Assembly: GCF_003114815.1 (NCBI RefSeq) | Contig: NZ_BFAZ01000011.1 | Span: forward strand, 1 to 64,000 | Length of the DNA: 64,000 nucleotides | From: Leptospira ellinghausenii | GTDB taxonomy: Bacteria > Spirochaetota > Leptospiria > Leptospirales > Leptospiraceae | Direction of reading: 5' to 3' | In this document: positions 17,637 through 26,371 of the stretch, one piece after another | Numbering within the stretch: the stretch's first letter is position 1 | Layout of the letters: each line of letters begins with the position of its first letter | Program-made: the position numbers and the translations under genes | Notes under the pieces: model-generated | Seen by the model: only the letters and a program-made list of their open reading frames with translations | The model's database searches: none | Told to the model about the DNA's origin: nothing

Positions 17637-20210
17637 TTAACATACCTGATTTTTATTTTTCAGAGCTTTGAGGAAAGTTCCAATCGAGCTTTTGAAAGCG
17701 AACATATCCGGAGTTTGGGAATCTGCTTTTATTTCGCTGAATTTCTTTTTCAATGAATCTCTAAAAGCAGCGATATTATTGAGTGCATCAGATAGCCTTG
17801 CAAGTTCTGTTTCCAGTGCACTCTCACCTTTCGTTGCTATAATAGAAGCTGCTAGTTCTTTCGCTTTTCCTTCATTGAGATCCGTAATTGTATCACCAAG
17901 GAATTTCTGAATTGGTTTTTGAATTGCTGTTAGTAAGTTTTCGAAGCCTGCTGAATTTGCCCTCGCATTGTCCTCGCCACCTGCATATTTCACAGCCTCC
18001 TGTTCTACTTCAGATCTACCGGTAGAGTCCACGTTCCCGAAGGAAAAATTCTGTGCTTTGAGACTATCAATATACGACTTAACTTGGTTAGGTGAAATTC
18101 CTTTGCCTTTGTTTTGATTGTACCATGAGAACGCCTTTCTTTGGATAGTAGGTGAGGGATTCCCTCCTTCATCGATCCCGTTTTTTGCGATAACGATTGC
18201 CAATGACTCAGGAATCGATTCCCTTTTCTCTTTGGATCCATCGTTTGCTTTATCTGATGTACGGATGTTCTTTTTCGCATCGGTTCGGAGAAGGTCTTGA
18301 AGTTCTGGAATTAAATTGTTGAGTGCAATGGTTCCCTTGACATATTCCGTAGACTCTCCTGTTCTTTCTGAAATTTCCTGTACGGACTTACCTTGCTCGA
18401 TAAGTTTCGCGTAGGCTTTTGCATCATCCAACCGTTCCACTTCACGCTTGTTTTTGTTCGCTGAGACCTGCGCGAGTAAACGATCAGATTCAGAATTGTA
18501 TTTTTCCTCAATTACATAGATTGGGGTATCTTTTGGAAGTTTTGCTTCCGAAATAAGTTCTTTTACGGCTGTGAAACGATGATGTCCATCGACTACTGTC
18601 AGTTTACCGTTTTTATCTCTATCAACTTTAATTGGAGAACCAGGATCGAAACCTTTGGCAAGAATTGAAGATTTGATTCCTTCTATAACTTTTCGATTAT
18701 AATTTTTCTCGTCAGTGTATTGCTCAATTGTAGAGATATCTGAAGCAGGAACTTCTTTTAATTTATTTGAAGTCTTCCCGGACACAGATTGTCGATAGAC
18801 ATGTTTGTCTCCAGAAATGCGAAGTGCTTGCGATCTTATCTTAGGGCTTTTTTTTTTAATTTCAGAAATTGCTTTTATTGCACCATCTTTCTTAGCATTA
18901 TCATTCCCTTTCATTGCTTTGGAACGTGCATCAGGATCGAGTGCTTGTTTTTCTTTGACGTAATTCGAAATTGCTTTCTTGTCTACGTTCCCTTTAGCAT
19001 CAACTGGAAATGTGTCAGGTGCATCTACCTTGTATAATGCTTCAAATGCGACTTTCTCTAGATCGCTAAGTGTTTTGAAACCATCACGCACCTGTTTTTC
19101 TTTCATTGCTGATCTTAATTCAGAACGGGCTTTTTCAATTTCCGTCCTAAACTCATCCTCACTGAGGCTTTTATCCTTCCGAATGGTATCAATTTTATTC
19201 CAGGATTGAGCGATTTTAGCTTCAATCGGGTCCTGCTCGTTGACTAATTTGGATAGTTCCTTAGTATCAGTTTGGGATTTAGGTAAGCTGGAATTCTTTT
19301 TCAAACTATCCAGCAATTTACCCAATTCATCTTTTTTGGATTTTGGGATTTCGCTCCAATTGGAAATACCTTGCTCTCCGAGACTTTCAATAGAGTGCTT
19401 TGCCTGTGACAAAACTTGTTTTGGATCTTTTTCGGAATAAAATTTTTCAGCTCCTGATCCTTGAGACCAAATCCATTTATCTTCCGTAGGTTTATAAAAA
19501 AAACTCACTTCCTTCCCACTTTGTGAAAGGTATTTGTATTTTGTTGCGTTTTTTACTTCTGAAGTTTGCTCTTTGGTGAATCCAAGTTTCTCCAAATTAT
19601 TTACAATTTCTTGAGAGGATCCCTCCCCATGTTTCTCATTTGAATCAGTATACTTACTTGCTATGAATTGCATGAGCTTCAGATTCCATTTTTTCCCATC
19701 CTGAAATTTATCTGCCTGCTCTTTGACCTTTTCCTTTGGAGTTTTTTCCTGTTTCTCTTTGGTGACGACATCGATGTCGTCACCAATCTCTTCTTTTGGT
19801 TCAGCAGTTTCTTTTGTAGGCTCGGTTTTTTTTGCCTTAAATTTTGTATCCCATTTGGTTTTGTTTGCTAAATATTCTGCTAGGTGAGAGGAGAAATCCT
19901 GTTTTGAGACGGGTCCAACTTCCTTAGTTATTGCATCCAAGTTCTCTTTGTATTCCGATTCAATCTTTGCATTGATTTCCGTCGGCTTGACTCCGAAAAA
20001 ACTTGCAACCTTGCTCCAAATAGAAGGCTCTTTCTGGCCTTCCTTTTTCGGTACTTGTTTTTTGTGATCTCGATCATACGCTTCTTTTGTGTACCAATAA
20101 CGATAACCACCTTTCGCCTTTGGTTCTCGCTTGTAGTATTTTACATTCGTTCCTTGTGAGCCTTTGCTCCCTTTAAGGAAATTTAATATGATTGCAAGAT
20201 TTTGATTCAT
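17637..20210 (-). CDS. Large polyvalent protein with ParB-like domain
   Basis: About 857 residues, highly charged and mostly helical. Near the N-terminus is a YYKREPKAKGGYRYWY segment typical of phage multi-domain proteins. The centre (residues about 490-690) is a ParB-type nuclease/CTPase-like domain: VVDGHHRFTAVKEL replaces the usual GxRR core, followed by a helix-turn-helix-like stretch (SVQEISERTGESTEYV). Low-complexity Lys/Glu regions flank it. This matches the 'polyvalent protein' idea: giant linked domains, often injected with phage DNA to protect it. It starts after late promoter copy C at the ATG at 20210; the longer TTG-type frame is less likely. A 28-bp perfect palindrome lies within its coding sequence. 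Confidence 0.65.
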   Translation of the reverse strand: MNQNLAIILNFLKGSKGSQGTNVKYYKREPKAKGGYRYWYTKEAYDRDHKKQVPKKEGQKEPSIWSKVASFFGVKPTEINAKIESEYKENLDAITKEVGPVSKQDFSSHLAEYLANKTKWDTKFKAKKTEPTKETAEPKEEIGDDIDVVTKEKQEKTPKEKVKEQADKFQDGKKWNLKLMQFIASKYTDSNEKHGEGSSQEIVNNLEKLGFTKEQTSEVKNATKYKYLSQSGKEVSFFYKPTEDKWIWSQGSGAEKFYSEKDPKQVLSQAKHSIESLGEQGISNWSEIPKSKKDELGKLLDSLKKNSSLPKSQTDTKELSKLVNEQDPIEAKIAQSWNKIDTIRKDKSLSEDEFRTEIEKARSELRSAMKEKQVRDGFKTLSDLEKVAFEALYKVDAPDTFPVDAKGNVDKKAISNYVKEKQALDPDARSKAMKGNDNAKKDGAIKAISEIKKKSPKIRSQALRISGDKHVYRQSVSGKTSNKLKEVPASDISTIEQYTDEKNYNRKVIEGIKSSILAKGFDPGSPIKVDRDKNGKLTVVDGHHRFTAVKELISEAKLPKDTPIYVIEEKYNSESDRLLAQVSANKNKREVERLDDAKAYAKLIEQGKSVQEISERTGESTEYVKGTIALNNLIPELQDLLRTDAKKNIRTSDKANDGSKEKRESIPESLAIVIAKNGIDEGGNPSPTIQRKAFSWYNQNKGKGISPNQVKSYIDSLKAQNFSFGNVDSTGRSEVEQEAVKYAGGEDNARANSAGFENLLTAIQKPIQKFLGDTITDLNEGKAKELAASIIATKGESALETELARLSDALNNIAAFRDSLKKKFSEIKADSQTPDMFAFKSSIGTFLKALKNKNQVC
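19759..19786. repeat. Perfect 28-bp palindrome
   Basis: The half-site is TTGGTGACGACATC, followed with no spacer by its exact reverse complement, centred on ATCGAT. It codes for GDDIDVV within the polyvalent ParB-domain protein. A palindrome this long is not expected by chance in 64 kb. Confidence 0.85.
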
Positions 20211-20247
20211 GGGGAAGGACAAAGGAATGGATCCCAATGAAAGTCAA
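20211..20247 (-). promoter_or_regulatory. Late promoter-like element (copy C) before the ParB-domain polyvalent gene
   Basis: TTGACT, 17 bp, CTTTGTCCTTCCCC, then ATG on the minus strand. Same 37-bp length as the other copies, with two or three substitutions in the box. It sits just downstream of a hairpin that probably ends the upstream transcript. Confidence 0.6.
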
Positions 20248-20261
20248 TTCTTTTCAGGATA

Positions 20262-20290
20262 GACCATAGCGGAAATAGTTCGCTATGGTC
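20262..20290 (-). terminator. Hairpin after the pyrophosphatase-domain gene
   Basis: Stem GACCATAGCG / CGCTATGGTC, 10 bp, nine-base loop, overlapping the stop codon at 20289. The U-tract is poor, so termination may be partial. The stem sequence is nearly the same as that of the hairpin at 47132-47175. Confidence 0.5.
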
Positions 20291-22508
20291 ATTGGCCAGG
20301 CAATTCCGCGCCATGCCTTACAAGAGAAGCAATGTCATCCCTAGTCATAGATTTATCACTTTGTAAGAGTTGAGCGACTCGGTAAATCGTTCCCTTGACT
20401 TCTAATTTTCGAAGTGCATTGGCGTTTCCTTGCTTCTCTGCCATCGCTATTTGAACATCAATTAGAGAAACGTTTTTCTGTAGCTTCTTAGAATCGAGAA
20501 GGGAAGCATCCCTTACATTTTCAAAAATTTGTGAATCTGTTAAGGTTTCGGGTTTATTGATTTTCCCAAGTCGTTCCGAATCGGATTTGAACTCCCGCAT
20601 TACTTCATGATAAATATCATCTCTTTCTTTCTTGAGTTCGCTACTAAGATGGCCGAGTTTAATATGTTTTTTCCTGTTTTCCTTTAGTGCAAACAAATAC
20701 TTTTTGTTTTTAAGTTTGTTTGCATAAACCATAATCGCTTCTGTTGCAAGATTTTTGTTCTCTAAGTCATCCACTCTTTTCTGTTCTTTCGAAGTGAGTT
20801 TAAGTTTGGCTTCCGATTTTATTTTTTTAACTGCTCCTTTAAGTTGACCTTTGGATGACATTAGGTTATTCAATTTTTCAGAAGCTTGGATTTTGGCTTC
20901 ACCGGTTTTATTTGAACTACTCTGATTGGTTTTGATTAAATTGATGGATTTGATTGCATCGGGAATTTTCCCTTGTTTTAATGTATTTGCGGTCTTCTCC
21001 AACTGATTACCAATTTTCTCTCCTTTCTTAATCCCTTTAGAAAGAGAATCTATAGCACTCGCTCTTTCCTTATATTTTGGATATTTTTCAAGAAGTGCGG
21101 GGTATTCTCGTAATACTTTTACAGGAATTTTAATTCCATTTTGCATGGCTTTTTCGGTAGCTTGCGAATGTTCTTCTTTGGACATACCTGCTTTTTTTGA
21201 AGTTGTTTGATGTGCAGCCTTGTTCTCGCTCTCACCAATCATTCGCCATCCATTTGATTCTTTCCGATATTTATTCCCATCAGACCATGTTCTAATTTCC
21301 CCAACCTGAGCGAGTTTTCCTTTATTGAAGGGGAGCAATTTATCAATGAAATGCTTTTTACTTGATTTTGCAAAAGCTAGATCTGCGGCCAAAAATAGAA
21401 AAATACTTCCTGAAGGGAGCATAACTTTTAGATGACCATCAATCTTATCCAAAACTTTCGCTAGGTGGCCTCGATTTACGCGTCCATCTATTGGTCTCTC
21501 AATCCTAACGATATCACCTGGTTCGGCATTTTTAATATCAAATGCCTCGTTTCTCTTCTCTGGCTTCATTTTAGAAATTCTCTGTTTGTTTCTCTCTTTC
21601 GCAAGTTGCTCGAACTCCTTCCATCTTTCAAGTGCCTCAACAGCTTTCTGTTCGTAAGTTTTATTTTGACCAGAATTTGAATCTACATTTGATTTTCGTT
21701 TATCATTTGAGTCTTGAGAAGGAGTACTGGTCTGCTTGTTACTGGAGACTTCTACCCATCCATTGTCGGTTTTACGATGCTGCTTCCCATCGGACCAAGT
21801 ACGAGTTTCACCTACTTGGGCTTTATTACTTTTTACGAAAAAGTTTTTTAAAGAGGATTTAATAATCACTGCTTTTGCTTTCTTGGTGGTATCAGCTTTC
21901 TCTAACCATGTTCTAAATTGATCCAAAGTCATGGACTGGATATCGCCTAATCCTTTCCAACCAGGAGTATAGTTTGCTAAATATCCTTCTTTTGCTTCTT
22001 CCAAAGAATCGAATCCAAGCATGACTTTATGCTCATCGAAAATTCCGGATGAAGGCTTGATTTGATTGATTATGAAAACTAGTTCCGATTTTATGTTTGG
22101 ACCAATAAAGCAATCGATATGATCACCGTCTTTTCCAAGAGTCCTTTTGAAATAGCCATAATGGTGAACCATTTTATTTTTCCATTCTTTGCCATTGGAA
22201 TCTTTTCCACATCTATACGTTCCCTTGGGATTTTCGATGGAAATATCGAATCCTTGAACTTTGACGTGGGCTTTTTTATAGTTCCCTGCTTGTTTTTGAG
22301 AATGAGTAGGATTGGAATTATAATCTTCTTTTGAAATTTTAAGATGAGATTTTTGGAAAAATTTTCCCTTGAGAGATTTTATATATTCTTTGAAGTTTTT
22401 GCCTCGGATAGATTTGGAAAAAGGATCTTTCTGAAGCGCTGCTCCCCCAGTCAAATTTCCTATGTCTGTATTAACTTGGCTATTTGCAGTGAGCATTTTA
22501 TATTGCAA
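20289..22508 (-). CDS. Large polyvalent protein with inorganic-pyrophosphatase-like domain
   Basis: Up to 739 residues. Residues about 75-205 resemble the 'InPase' domain of phage polyvalent proteins: GTYRCGKDSNGKEWKNKM, HHYGYFKRTLGKDGDHIDC, FIGP, then FDEHKVMLGFDS. Two copies of a 27-residue unit follow (near residues 231 and 404), each with AQVGE, RTWSDG and NGW, like linkers between domains. The rest is lysine-rich and helical. The start is unclear: TTG at 22508 or ATG at 22496, neither with a Shine-Dalgarno. It follows the capsid gene after a hairpin, which would lower its expression relative to capsid. Likely packaged and possibly injected; enzymatic activity is inferred from the family only. 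Confidence 0.65.
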   Translation of the reverse strand: MQYKMLTANSQVNTDIGNLTGGAALQKDPFSKSIRGKNFKEYIKSLKGKFFQKSHLKISKEDYNSNPTHSQKQAGNYKKAHVKVQGFDISIENPKGTYRCGKDSNGKEWKNKMVHHYGYFKRTLGKDGDHIDCFIGPNIKSELVFIINQIKPSSGIFDEHKVMLGFDSLEEAKEGYLANYTPGWKGLGDIQSMTLDQFRTWLEKADTTKKAKAVIIKSSLKNFFVKSNKAQVGETRTWSDGKQHRKTDNGWVEVSSNKQTSTPSQDSNDKRKSNVDSNSGQNKTYEQKAVEALERWKEFEQLAKERNKQRISKMKPEKRNEAFDIKNAEPGDIVRIERPIDGRVNRGHLAKVLDKIDGHLKVMLPSGSIFLFLAADLAFAKSSKKHFIDKLLPFNKGKLAQVGEIRTWSDGNKYRKESNGWRMIGESENKAAHQTTSKKAGMSKEEHSQATEKAMQNGIKIPVKVLREYPALLEKYPKYKERASAIDSLSKGIKKGEKIGNQLEKTANTLKQGKIPDAIKSINLIKTNQSSSNKTGEAKIQASEKLNNLMSSKGQLKGAVKKIKSEAKLKLTSKEQKRVDDLENKNLATEAIMVYANKLKNKKYLFALKENRKKHIKLGHLSSELKKERDDIYHEVMREFKSDSERLGKINKPETLTDSQIFENVRDASLLDSKKLQKNVSLIDVQIAMAEKQGNANALRKLEVKGTIYRVAQLLQSDKSMTRDDIASLVRHGAELPGQ

Positions 22509-22532
22509 AGGCAGGATGTTAAGTCCTGCCTT
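22508..22532 (-). terminator. Hairpin between the major capsid gene and the next gene
   Basis: AAGGCAGGA / TCCTGCCTT, 9-bp stem with a seven-base loop, in the 37-bp interval after the capsid stop. It lacks a long U-tract on the minus strand, so it may act as a partial terminator or protect the capsid mRNA from 3' decay. Confidence 0.5.
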
Positions 22533-22544
22533 ATAATTTCAAAC

Positions 22545-24098
22545 CTATACGAGTGTAGTAGGTAAGTTCTTAATTAAATAGAATCTCTTTGGTTGTAAAA
22601 CCGCAAGACCACCATACCATTCGACCATACCCGCTAGTTTTCTTTGATAAACTGCGTTCGGTGAGAACTTGGTTTGTAACAAAGGCAACATACGCAACAT
22701 TTGGTAGGTTCGCTTCTGGTCGAGAGCAGATCTTGAATTGAAATCACCCACAACACCTTCTGTGCAACCTGGGCGCCAAGCATTGAGATCAACATACACA
22801 GTGGTAGGGTTTGCAGATTTCACGATTCTTTCTGTCAATCGGAAGTCTCCAGAACCAGGTGATGTCTCACGGAAAATTTGGAAATAAGTAGCCGCATACC
22901 CACTTCCAGCAGGTGTAATTGTTACTGTGATTGATTTACCTGCGCTCATTGCACCAGAAGTTACAATCGCACTTGGAGCAGAACGTCCAGATTTGTTACA
23001 AGCAACCACTCGATAACTTACTCCAGCATCAACACCAGAAGAATTTTTGGTATCTTTCGGAAGCCACTCAGAACCCAAAACTGGGCCACCGGATACTGCT
23101 AACGCAATGCTCGGTGCATCAGGAGCTAGAGAATTTGTTTTCCCAGATACTTTGTTACCATTGGCATCTCTATAAGTTGGCAATTCAACTAGATGACGGT
23201 TCATCCAAAGATCAGTTTTAAATTCCAGCCTCTTATCTTTAAGTGGAGCACCAACTAAACCTGGGATATTGTATCCAATGTCTGCCATAGATCCGTTATT
23301 CGGTTGGGTAAAAAATTCTTTGGATTCAGTGTAGTATGTATCCAATACGTTTTTAACACCATCATGGAGCCAAAATTCGTTTACCATACCAAAGTTTGTT
23401 CTGATATTCACTGCTAATTCTTTAATGATTTTAATTTCCGGAAAACCACCGCGAGCATCATAAACTTGTCCAGCATTCTTAAGTTCAGTTACAAAACCAT
23501 CGAATTCAAGTGGATTGATAGCCTTCTCAGCATACCATGCACCATAAGCAAGAGTTTGCATAATTCGGTTAATCGCACCTTGAACTTGGATCGCTTCTGG
23601 ATCATAAGAACCTGTGTCTTGGATATCCAAAACCTTAGATACTGCATATCCTTCCGCGAGGAAAGAAACCGTTTTTGAGATTCTCTTGATGGAAACATCT
23701 TTGAATTCTGCGTCGTCAACTTCACCTACGAAAGAGAAATCGCCATTGCCACCCCAATCGAGAATTTGACCAAACACGTTTAGAGTCGATTTGGTATCTC
23801 GATAGAACATAGTATTCAAGAAGTTATATTCGTCTGAATCCTGTGCTAAGAGAACCATCTCTTCGTCCAAATTGTGCATAGTTGTCGCAGCACCATTTGT
23901 GAGAGCAGTAACGTCGGTAATACCGTCGCTATTTGCGTTAAATGACTTCATGAAGTTTCTGATTTCTTCTAGCGAACCGAATGATGGGGTTAATAACCCG
24001 AGCATAACAGTCTCAGTGCCTCCAAGATGGAGGAGGCCAATGCAGAAGAGAATTGTTGAAACAACACCAATCAAAGTGAATTTTAAGTTGAGTTTCAT
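22545..24098 (-). CDS. Major capsid protein with N-terminal hydrophobic segment and Ig/FN3-like insert
   Basis: A 517-residue protein following protease and scaffold genes in the classical order. Residues 110-320 have the helix/strand pattern of HK97-fold capsids (SFLAEGYAVSKVLDIQD, MQTLAYGAWYAEKAINP, and so on). Two oddities. First, residues 1-27 look like a signal peptide (Lys-rich start, then 15 hydrophobic residues), and the start is firm because GGGGGAAAC lies just ahead of the ATG. Second, residues 335-450 look like an Ig/FN3-like domain (PDAPSIALAVSGG, SYRVVACNKSGRSAPS, YFQIFRETSPGSGDF), probably displayed on the capsid surface. The leader is probably removed by the prohead protease. 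The ATG overlaps the upstream stop (TAATG). Confidence 0.8.
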   Translation of the reverse strand: MKLNLKFTLIGVVSTILFCIGLLHLGGTETVMLGLLTPSFGSLEEIRNFMKSFNANSDGITDVTALTNGAATTMHNLDEEMVLLAQDSDEYNFLNTMFYRDTKSTLNVFGQILDWGGNGDFSFVGEVDDAEFKDVSIKRISKTVSFLAEGYAVSKVLDIQDTGSYDPEAIQVQGAINRIMQTLAYGAWYAEKAINPLEFDGFVTELKNAGQVYDARGGFPEIKIIKELAVNIRTNFGMVNEFWLHDGVKNVLDTYYTESKEFFTQPNNGSMADIGYNIPGLVGAPLKDKRLEFKTDLWMNRHLVELPTYRDANGNKVSGKTNSLAPDAPSIALAVSGGPVLGSEWLPKDTKNSSGVDAGVSYRVVACNKSGRSAPSAIVTSGAMSAGKSITVTITPAGSGYAATYFQIFRETSPGSGDFRLTERIVKSANPTTVYVDLNAWRPGCTEGVVGDFNSRSALDQKRTYQMLRMLPLLQTKFSPNAVYQRKLAGMVEWYGGLAVLQPKRFYLIKNLPTTLV

Positions 24099-24829
24099 TA
24101 GTTTCCCCCTTTGGATGAACTTTTTAAAAATTCCACAACAGCTTCAGTTTGACGTCCGGACGATTTGAACGTCTGCAAGTCACCGAGAGCTAATTTTTTA
24201 TCCTGGACACCTTTGGAAATAAGCTGGATAATTTCAGCTCTTCCATATTGTGCAGGGATCCCGGAAGTATCAAGAACCGGTTTCTTTGAATCTACCGGTT
24301 GTTTTAATACTTTCCCGAGTTCTGATTTTAAGAATGCGATTTCCTTTTTGATTTCTTGGTTTTCTTTTGCGAATACAGCATTCTCTTCAATTAAGGAAGC
24401 GATCGCCATTTCATGCGTTTCTGCGCTTTTAACAGCCATTGCTGTTGATTTTGCAAAAGCCACAAAGTCTGGGTCCATCGCCTTGTTCCCACCTTTCTGG
24501 ATATCACTTTCTGGATCTGAGCCAGGTGCTGGTTCTTCACCACCTTCATCACTCAACCCTTCAGAGATAATTCCCCAAATTTCCGCGCTGTCTTCTTCAG
24601 AAATTCCATTCGTTTTACAGTAAGCCTTGATAGCCGATTCTTCGACTGCAACCTCACCTGATTCAATCGCTGACTTCAATTTATCTAAAAATTCATCAGA
24701 GATACCTTCTCCTGCTCCTGTTCCACCATCGTCAGCACTAGGAGGTGGCGGTGTATCCTCTGCTCCTGTACTGGATTTGGTAAACGAGGAGACAAGTCCC
24801 ATAAACTGTTTCTGCCAATCCTTATTCAT
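24098..24829 (-). CDS. Capsid scaffolding protein (putative)
   Basis: A 243-residue acidic protein, rich in Glu, Asp, Gly and Ser in the first 120 residues, with a helical coiled-coil stretch at 140-190 (IASLIEENAVFAKENQEIKK). Composition, size and position between protease and major capsid are those of a scaffold. Scaffolds line the prohead interior and are degraded or expelled on maturation. It is flanked by near-overlapping genes. An AKDQ-like maturation target cannot be picked out. Confidence 0.6.
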   Translation of the reverse strand: MNKDWQKQFMGLVSSFTKSSTGAEDTPPPPSADDGGTGAGEGISDEFLDKLKSAIESGEVAVEESAIKAYCKTNGISEEDSAEIWGIISEGLSDEGGEEPAPGSDPESDIQKGGNKAMDPDFVAFAKSTAMAVKSAETHEMAIASLIEENAVFAKENQEIKKEIAFLKSELGKVLKQPVDSKKPVLDTSGIPAQYGRAEIIQLISKGVQDKKLALGDLQTFKSSGRQTEAVVEFLKSSSKGGN

Positions 24830-24830
24830 T

Positions 24831-25664
24831 TCAGACCTCCATAGCCTGTAGTAGTTTAATTGCGTATTGTTTTGCCTTCTCTACCGATAGACCATGATTT
24901 TTAACAAATTCAAAAATCGCTTGGTAATCCTTTGGGAGAAGACCAGAATCGATTGCACCAACTAGTCTGTTTGCAACCCACTGATTGTAATCAGGAGAAG
25001 AAGAAATGAATTCTAACACTGAACCGACTGGATCAATATTAAACTTGGTTGGTACTGGCTCATCTTCTTCCTTCCATCCGAGTTCAGATGCGAGATGAGA
25101 CTTTAAGAGTAATGCTTGGGTTTCATCATTGATTGCCTCACCTGGAGGGCAAATGGCTATATGAGTTAGCCTTGCACGATCCCAAGTCTTTTCTCCATAT
25201 TTGGAAATTGTTTCTGGACTTGGACGGTATGCTCCACCAGCTGCAGAAACTTCCAATCCAGAAAATCCAGCTTTGAGTAAAGGAACAAATGGTTTGATGT
25301 ATTTATTTTCTGCATTAATTCGAGCTTCGCAATATAATCCATCATCACCAAGAAACAGGCCTCGCCCACTTGGAACACCAAGGATTGCTTCTGCGCTAAC
25401 CAATTCATTATCAGCTTTTTCTTTGGGATTATTTGACTTTGCGAATTTAGATGTTTGAGATAAGTGATTCCAATCGATCACACCTTTCTTTTGGAAGTAT
25501 TCAACATCCTCTTTGTGGGTCCATGCTCCTTTCAGGAACATATCACCTTCTTTGTCACGCTTCTCTGTCGATACTTTAAGAAGCATGTTTATGAACTTAC
25601 CTTCAATTTCGGCTTGTTCAACGGTTGCAGATTTTAAAAAACAATACGGTTTATTCTGTTGCAC
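24831..25664 (-). CDS. Prohead maturation protease
   Basis: A 277-residue protein with HK97-type (herpesvirus-assemblin-like) serine protease features: VIDWNHLSQ with His67 as the likely catalytic His, and LLKAGFSGLEVSAAG with a candidate Ser at 135 (or 140) on the next core strand. A helical C-terminus follows. It sits just ahead of scaffold and major capsid and would cleave them during head maturation. The start codon lies inside the end of the upstream gene (14-base overlap). Catalytic residues appear intact. Confidence 0.72.
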   Translation of the reverse strand: MQQNKPYCFLKSATVEQAEIEGKFINMLLKVSTEKRDKEGDMFLKGAWTHKEDVEYFQKKGVIDWNHLSQTSKFAKSNNPKEKADNELVSAEAILGVPSGRGLFLGDDGLYCEARINAENKYIKPFVPLLKAGFSGLEVSAAGGAYRPSPETISKYGEKTWDRARLTHIAICPPGEAINDETQALLLKSHLASELGWKEEDEPVPTKFNIDPVGSVLEFISSSPDYNQWVANRLVGAIDSGLLPKDYQAIFEFVKNHGLSVEKAKQYAIKLLQAMEV

Positions 25665-26064
25665 TGACAGTCCTCTTTACTAGAATTTTTGCAGTACCTT
25701 GTGCTCGAATTTGTATCTCTGGAGAATTTGGTTTGTATCCTTCGAGAATCACTGAATAGGCTTCAAACCAATTCCCAGAATCGAATCTGAATTGGAATTT
25801 TGCTCTATCACCTGCCTTGATTCCGTTTGGGAAGTCATTTTCGGCATACTCTGCTTTCAATACAATGCATGTAGTATTTGGATAAGATTCGAGCGAGACT
25901 GCAATTGGAGTAACCATGGTATCGGAAACTGAATTTTCTATAATGATAGCCTCACTAAGCGCACCTTTGGTGAATTCGTTTTGAGTTATCATTTCTGGCA
26001 ATACTACTTGTACACCTGAATCCTCTACCAATGCGACTTGTGATTTAATTTGGATTGCAGCCAT
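25651..26064 (-). CDS. Structural protein, possible head decoration or completion
   Basis: A 137-residue, mainly beta-stranded protein without signal peptide. Alternating hydrophobic strands and an FQFRFDSGNWFEAYSVIL hairpin suggest an Ig-like or beta-sandwich fold. It is tightly packed between the 101-residue gene and the protease gene (one-base spacing, 14-base overlap). No family recognised; position favours a head or neck component. Confidence 0.45.
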   Translation of the reverse strand: MAAIQIKSQVALVEDSGVQVVLPEMITQNEFTKGALSEAIIIENSVSDTMVTPIAVSLESYPNTTCIVLKAEYAENDFPNGIKAGDRAKFQFRFDSGNWFEAYSVILEGYKPNSPEIQIRAQGTAKILVKRTVSATE

Positions 26065-26370
26065 TTAAAATACTTTACCTGCAGGAATAAAAAATCCAGA
26101 TACTTCCGTAACTCCCGTGAATTTCAAATTCTCACCTACGAATGCTTTCGGAAAAAACGTTTGGATCCCACTACCATTTCGGGTATAGACCTCACCATCA
26201 GCAGATGAATTGGTATATTCACAGGTCCAAGCACCACCAGAGCGCACTTCAGTGATTACATAGATTTTTTGCTGATCATTCAAATTTACAACATTGGCAT
26301 CGTGGAGCTCCGTAAAATGATTTGCATACGGAGCTCTTGCAATATCCTGCGCTGCTAGAAATTTTCTCAC
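26065..26370 (-). CDS. Small structural-region protein
   Basis: About 101 residues if translation begins at the GTG at 26370, immediately after the stop of the upstream gene; a longer frame from 26436 would overlap that gene by 65 bases. Beta-rich with conserved-looking turns (VRSGGAWTCEY). A 10-bp hairpin lies inside the gene at 26305-26336. Function unknown, probably a virion or assembly protein by context. Confidence 0.45.
   Translation of the reverse strand: MRKFLAAQDIARAPYANHFTELHDANVVNLNDQQKIYVITEVRSGGAWTCEYTNSSADGEVYTRNGSGIQTFFPKAFVGENLKFTGVTEVSGFFIPAGKVF
26305..26336. repeat. Inverted repeat inside a structural gene
   Basis: GAGCTCCGTA and its exact complement TACGGAGCTC, separated by 12 bases. 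Ten perfect pairs inside coding sequence near the start of the transcript of the 101-residue gene; possibly an RNA control element or a chance repeat. Confidence 0.6.
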
Positions 26371-26371
26371 G

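Noticed and set aside
24165..24623. 152-codon plus-strand frame opposite the scaffold gene
   Set aside because: Antisense shadow of an acidic, Ser/Glu-biased gene; no ribosome-binding site.
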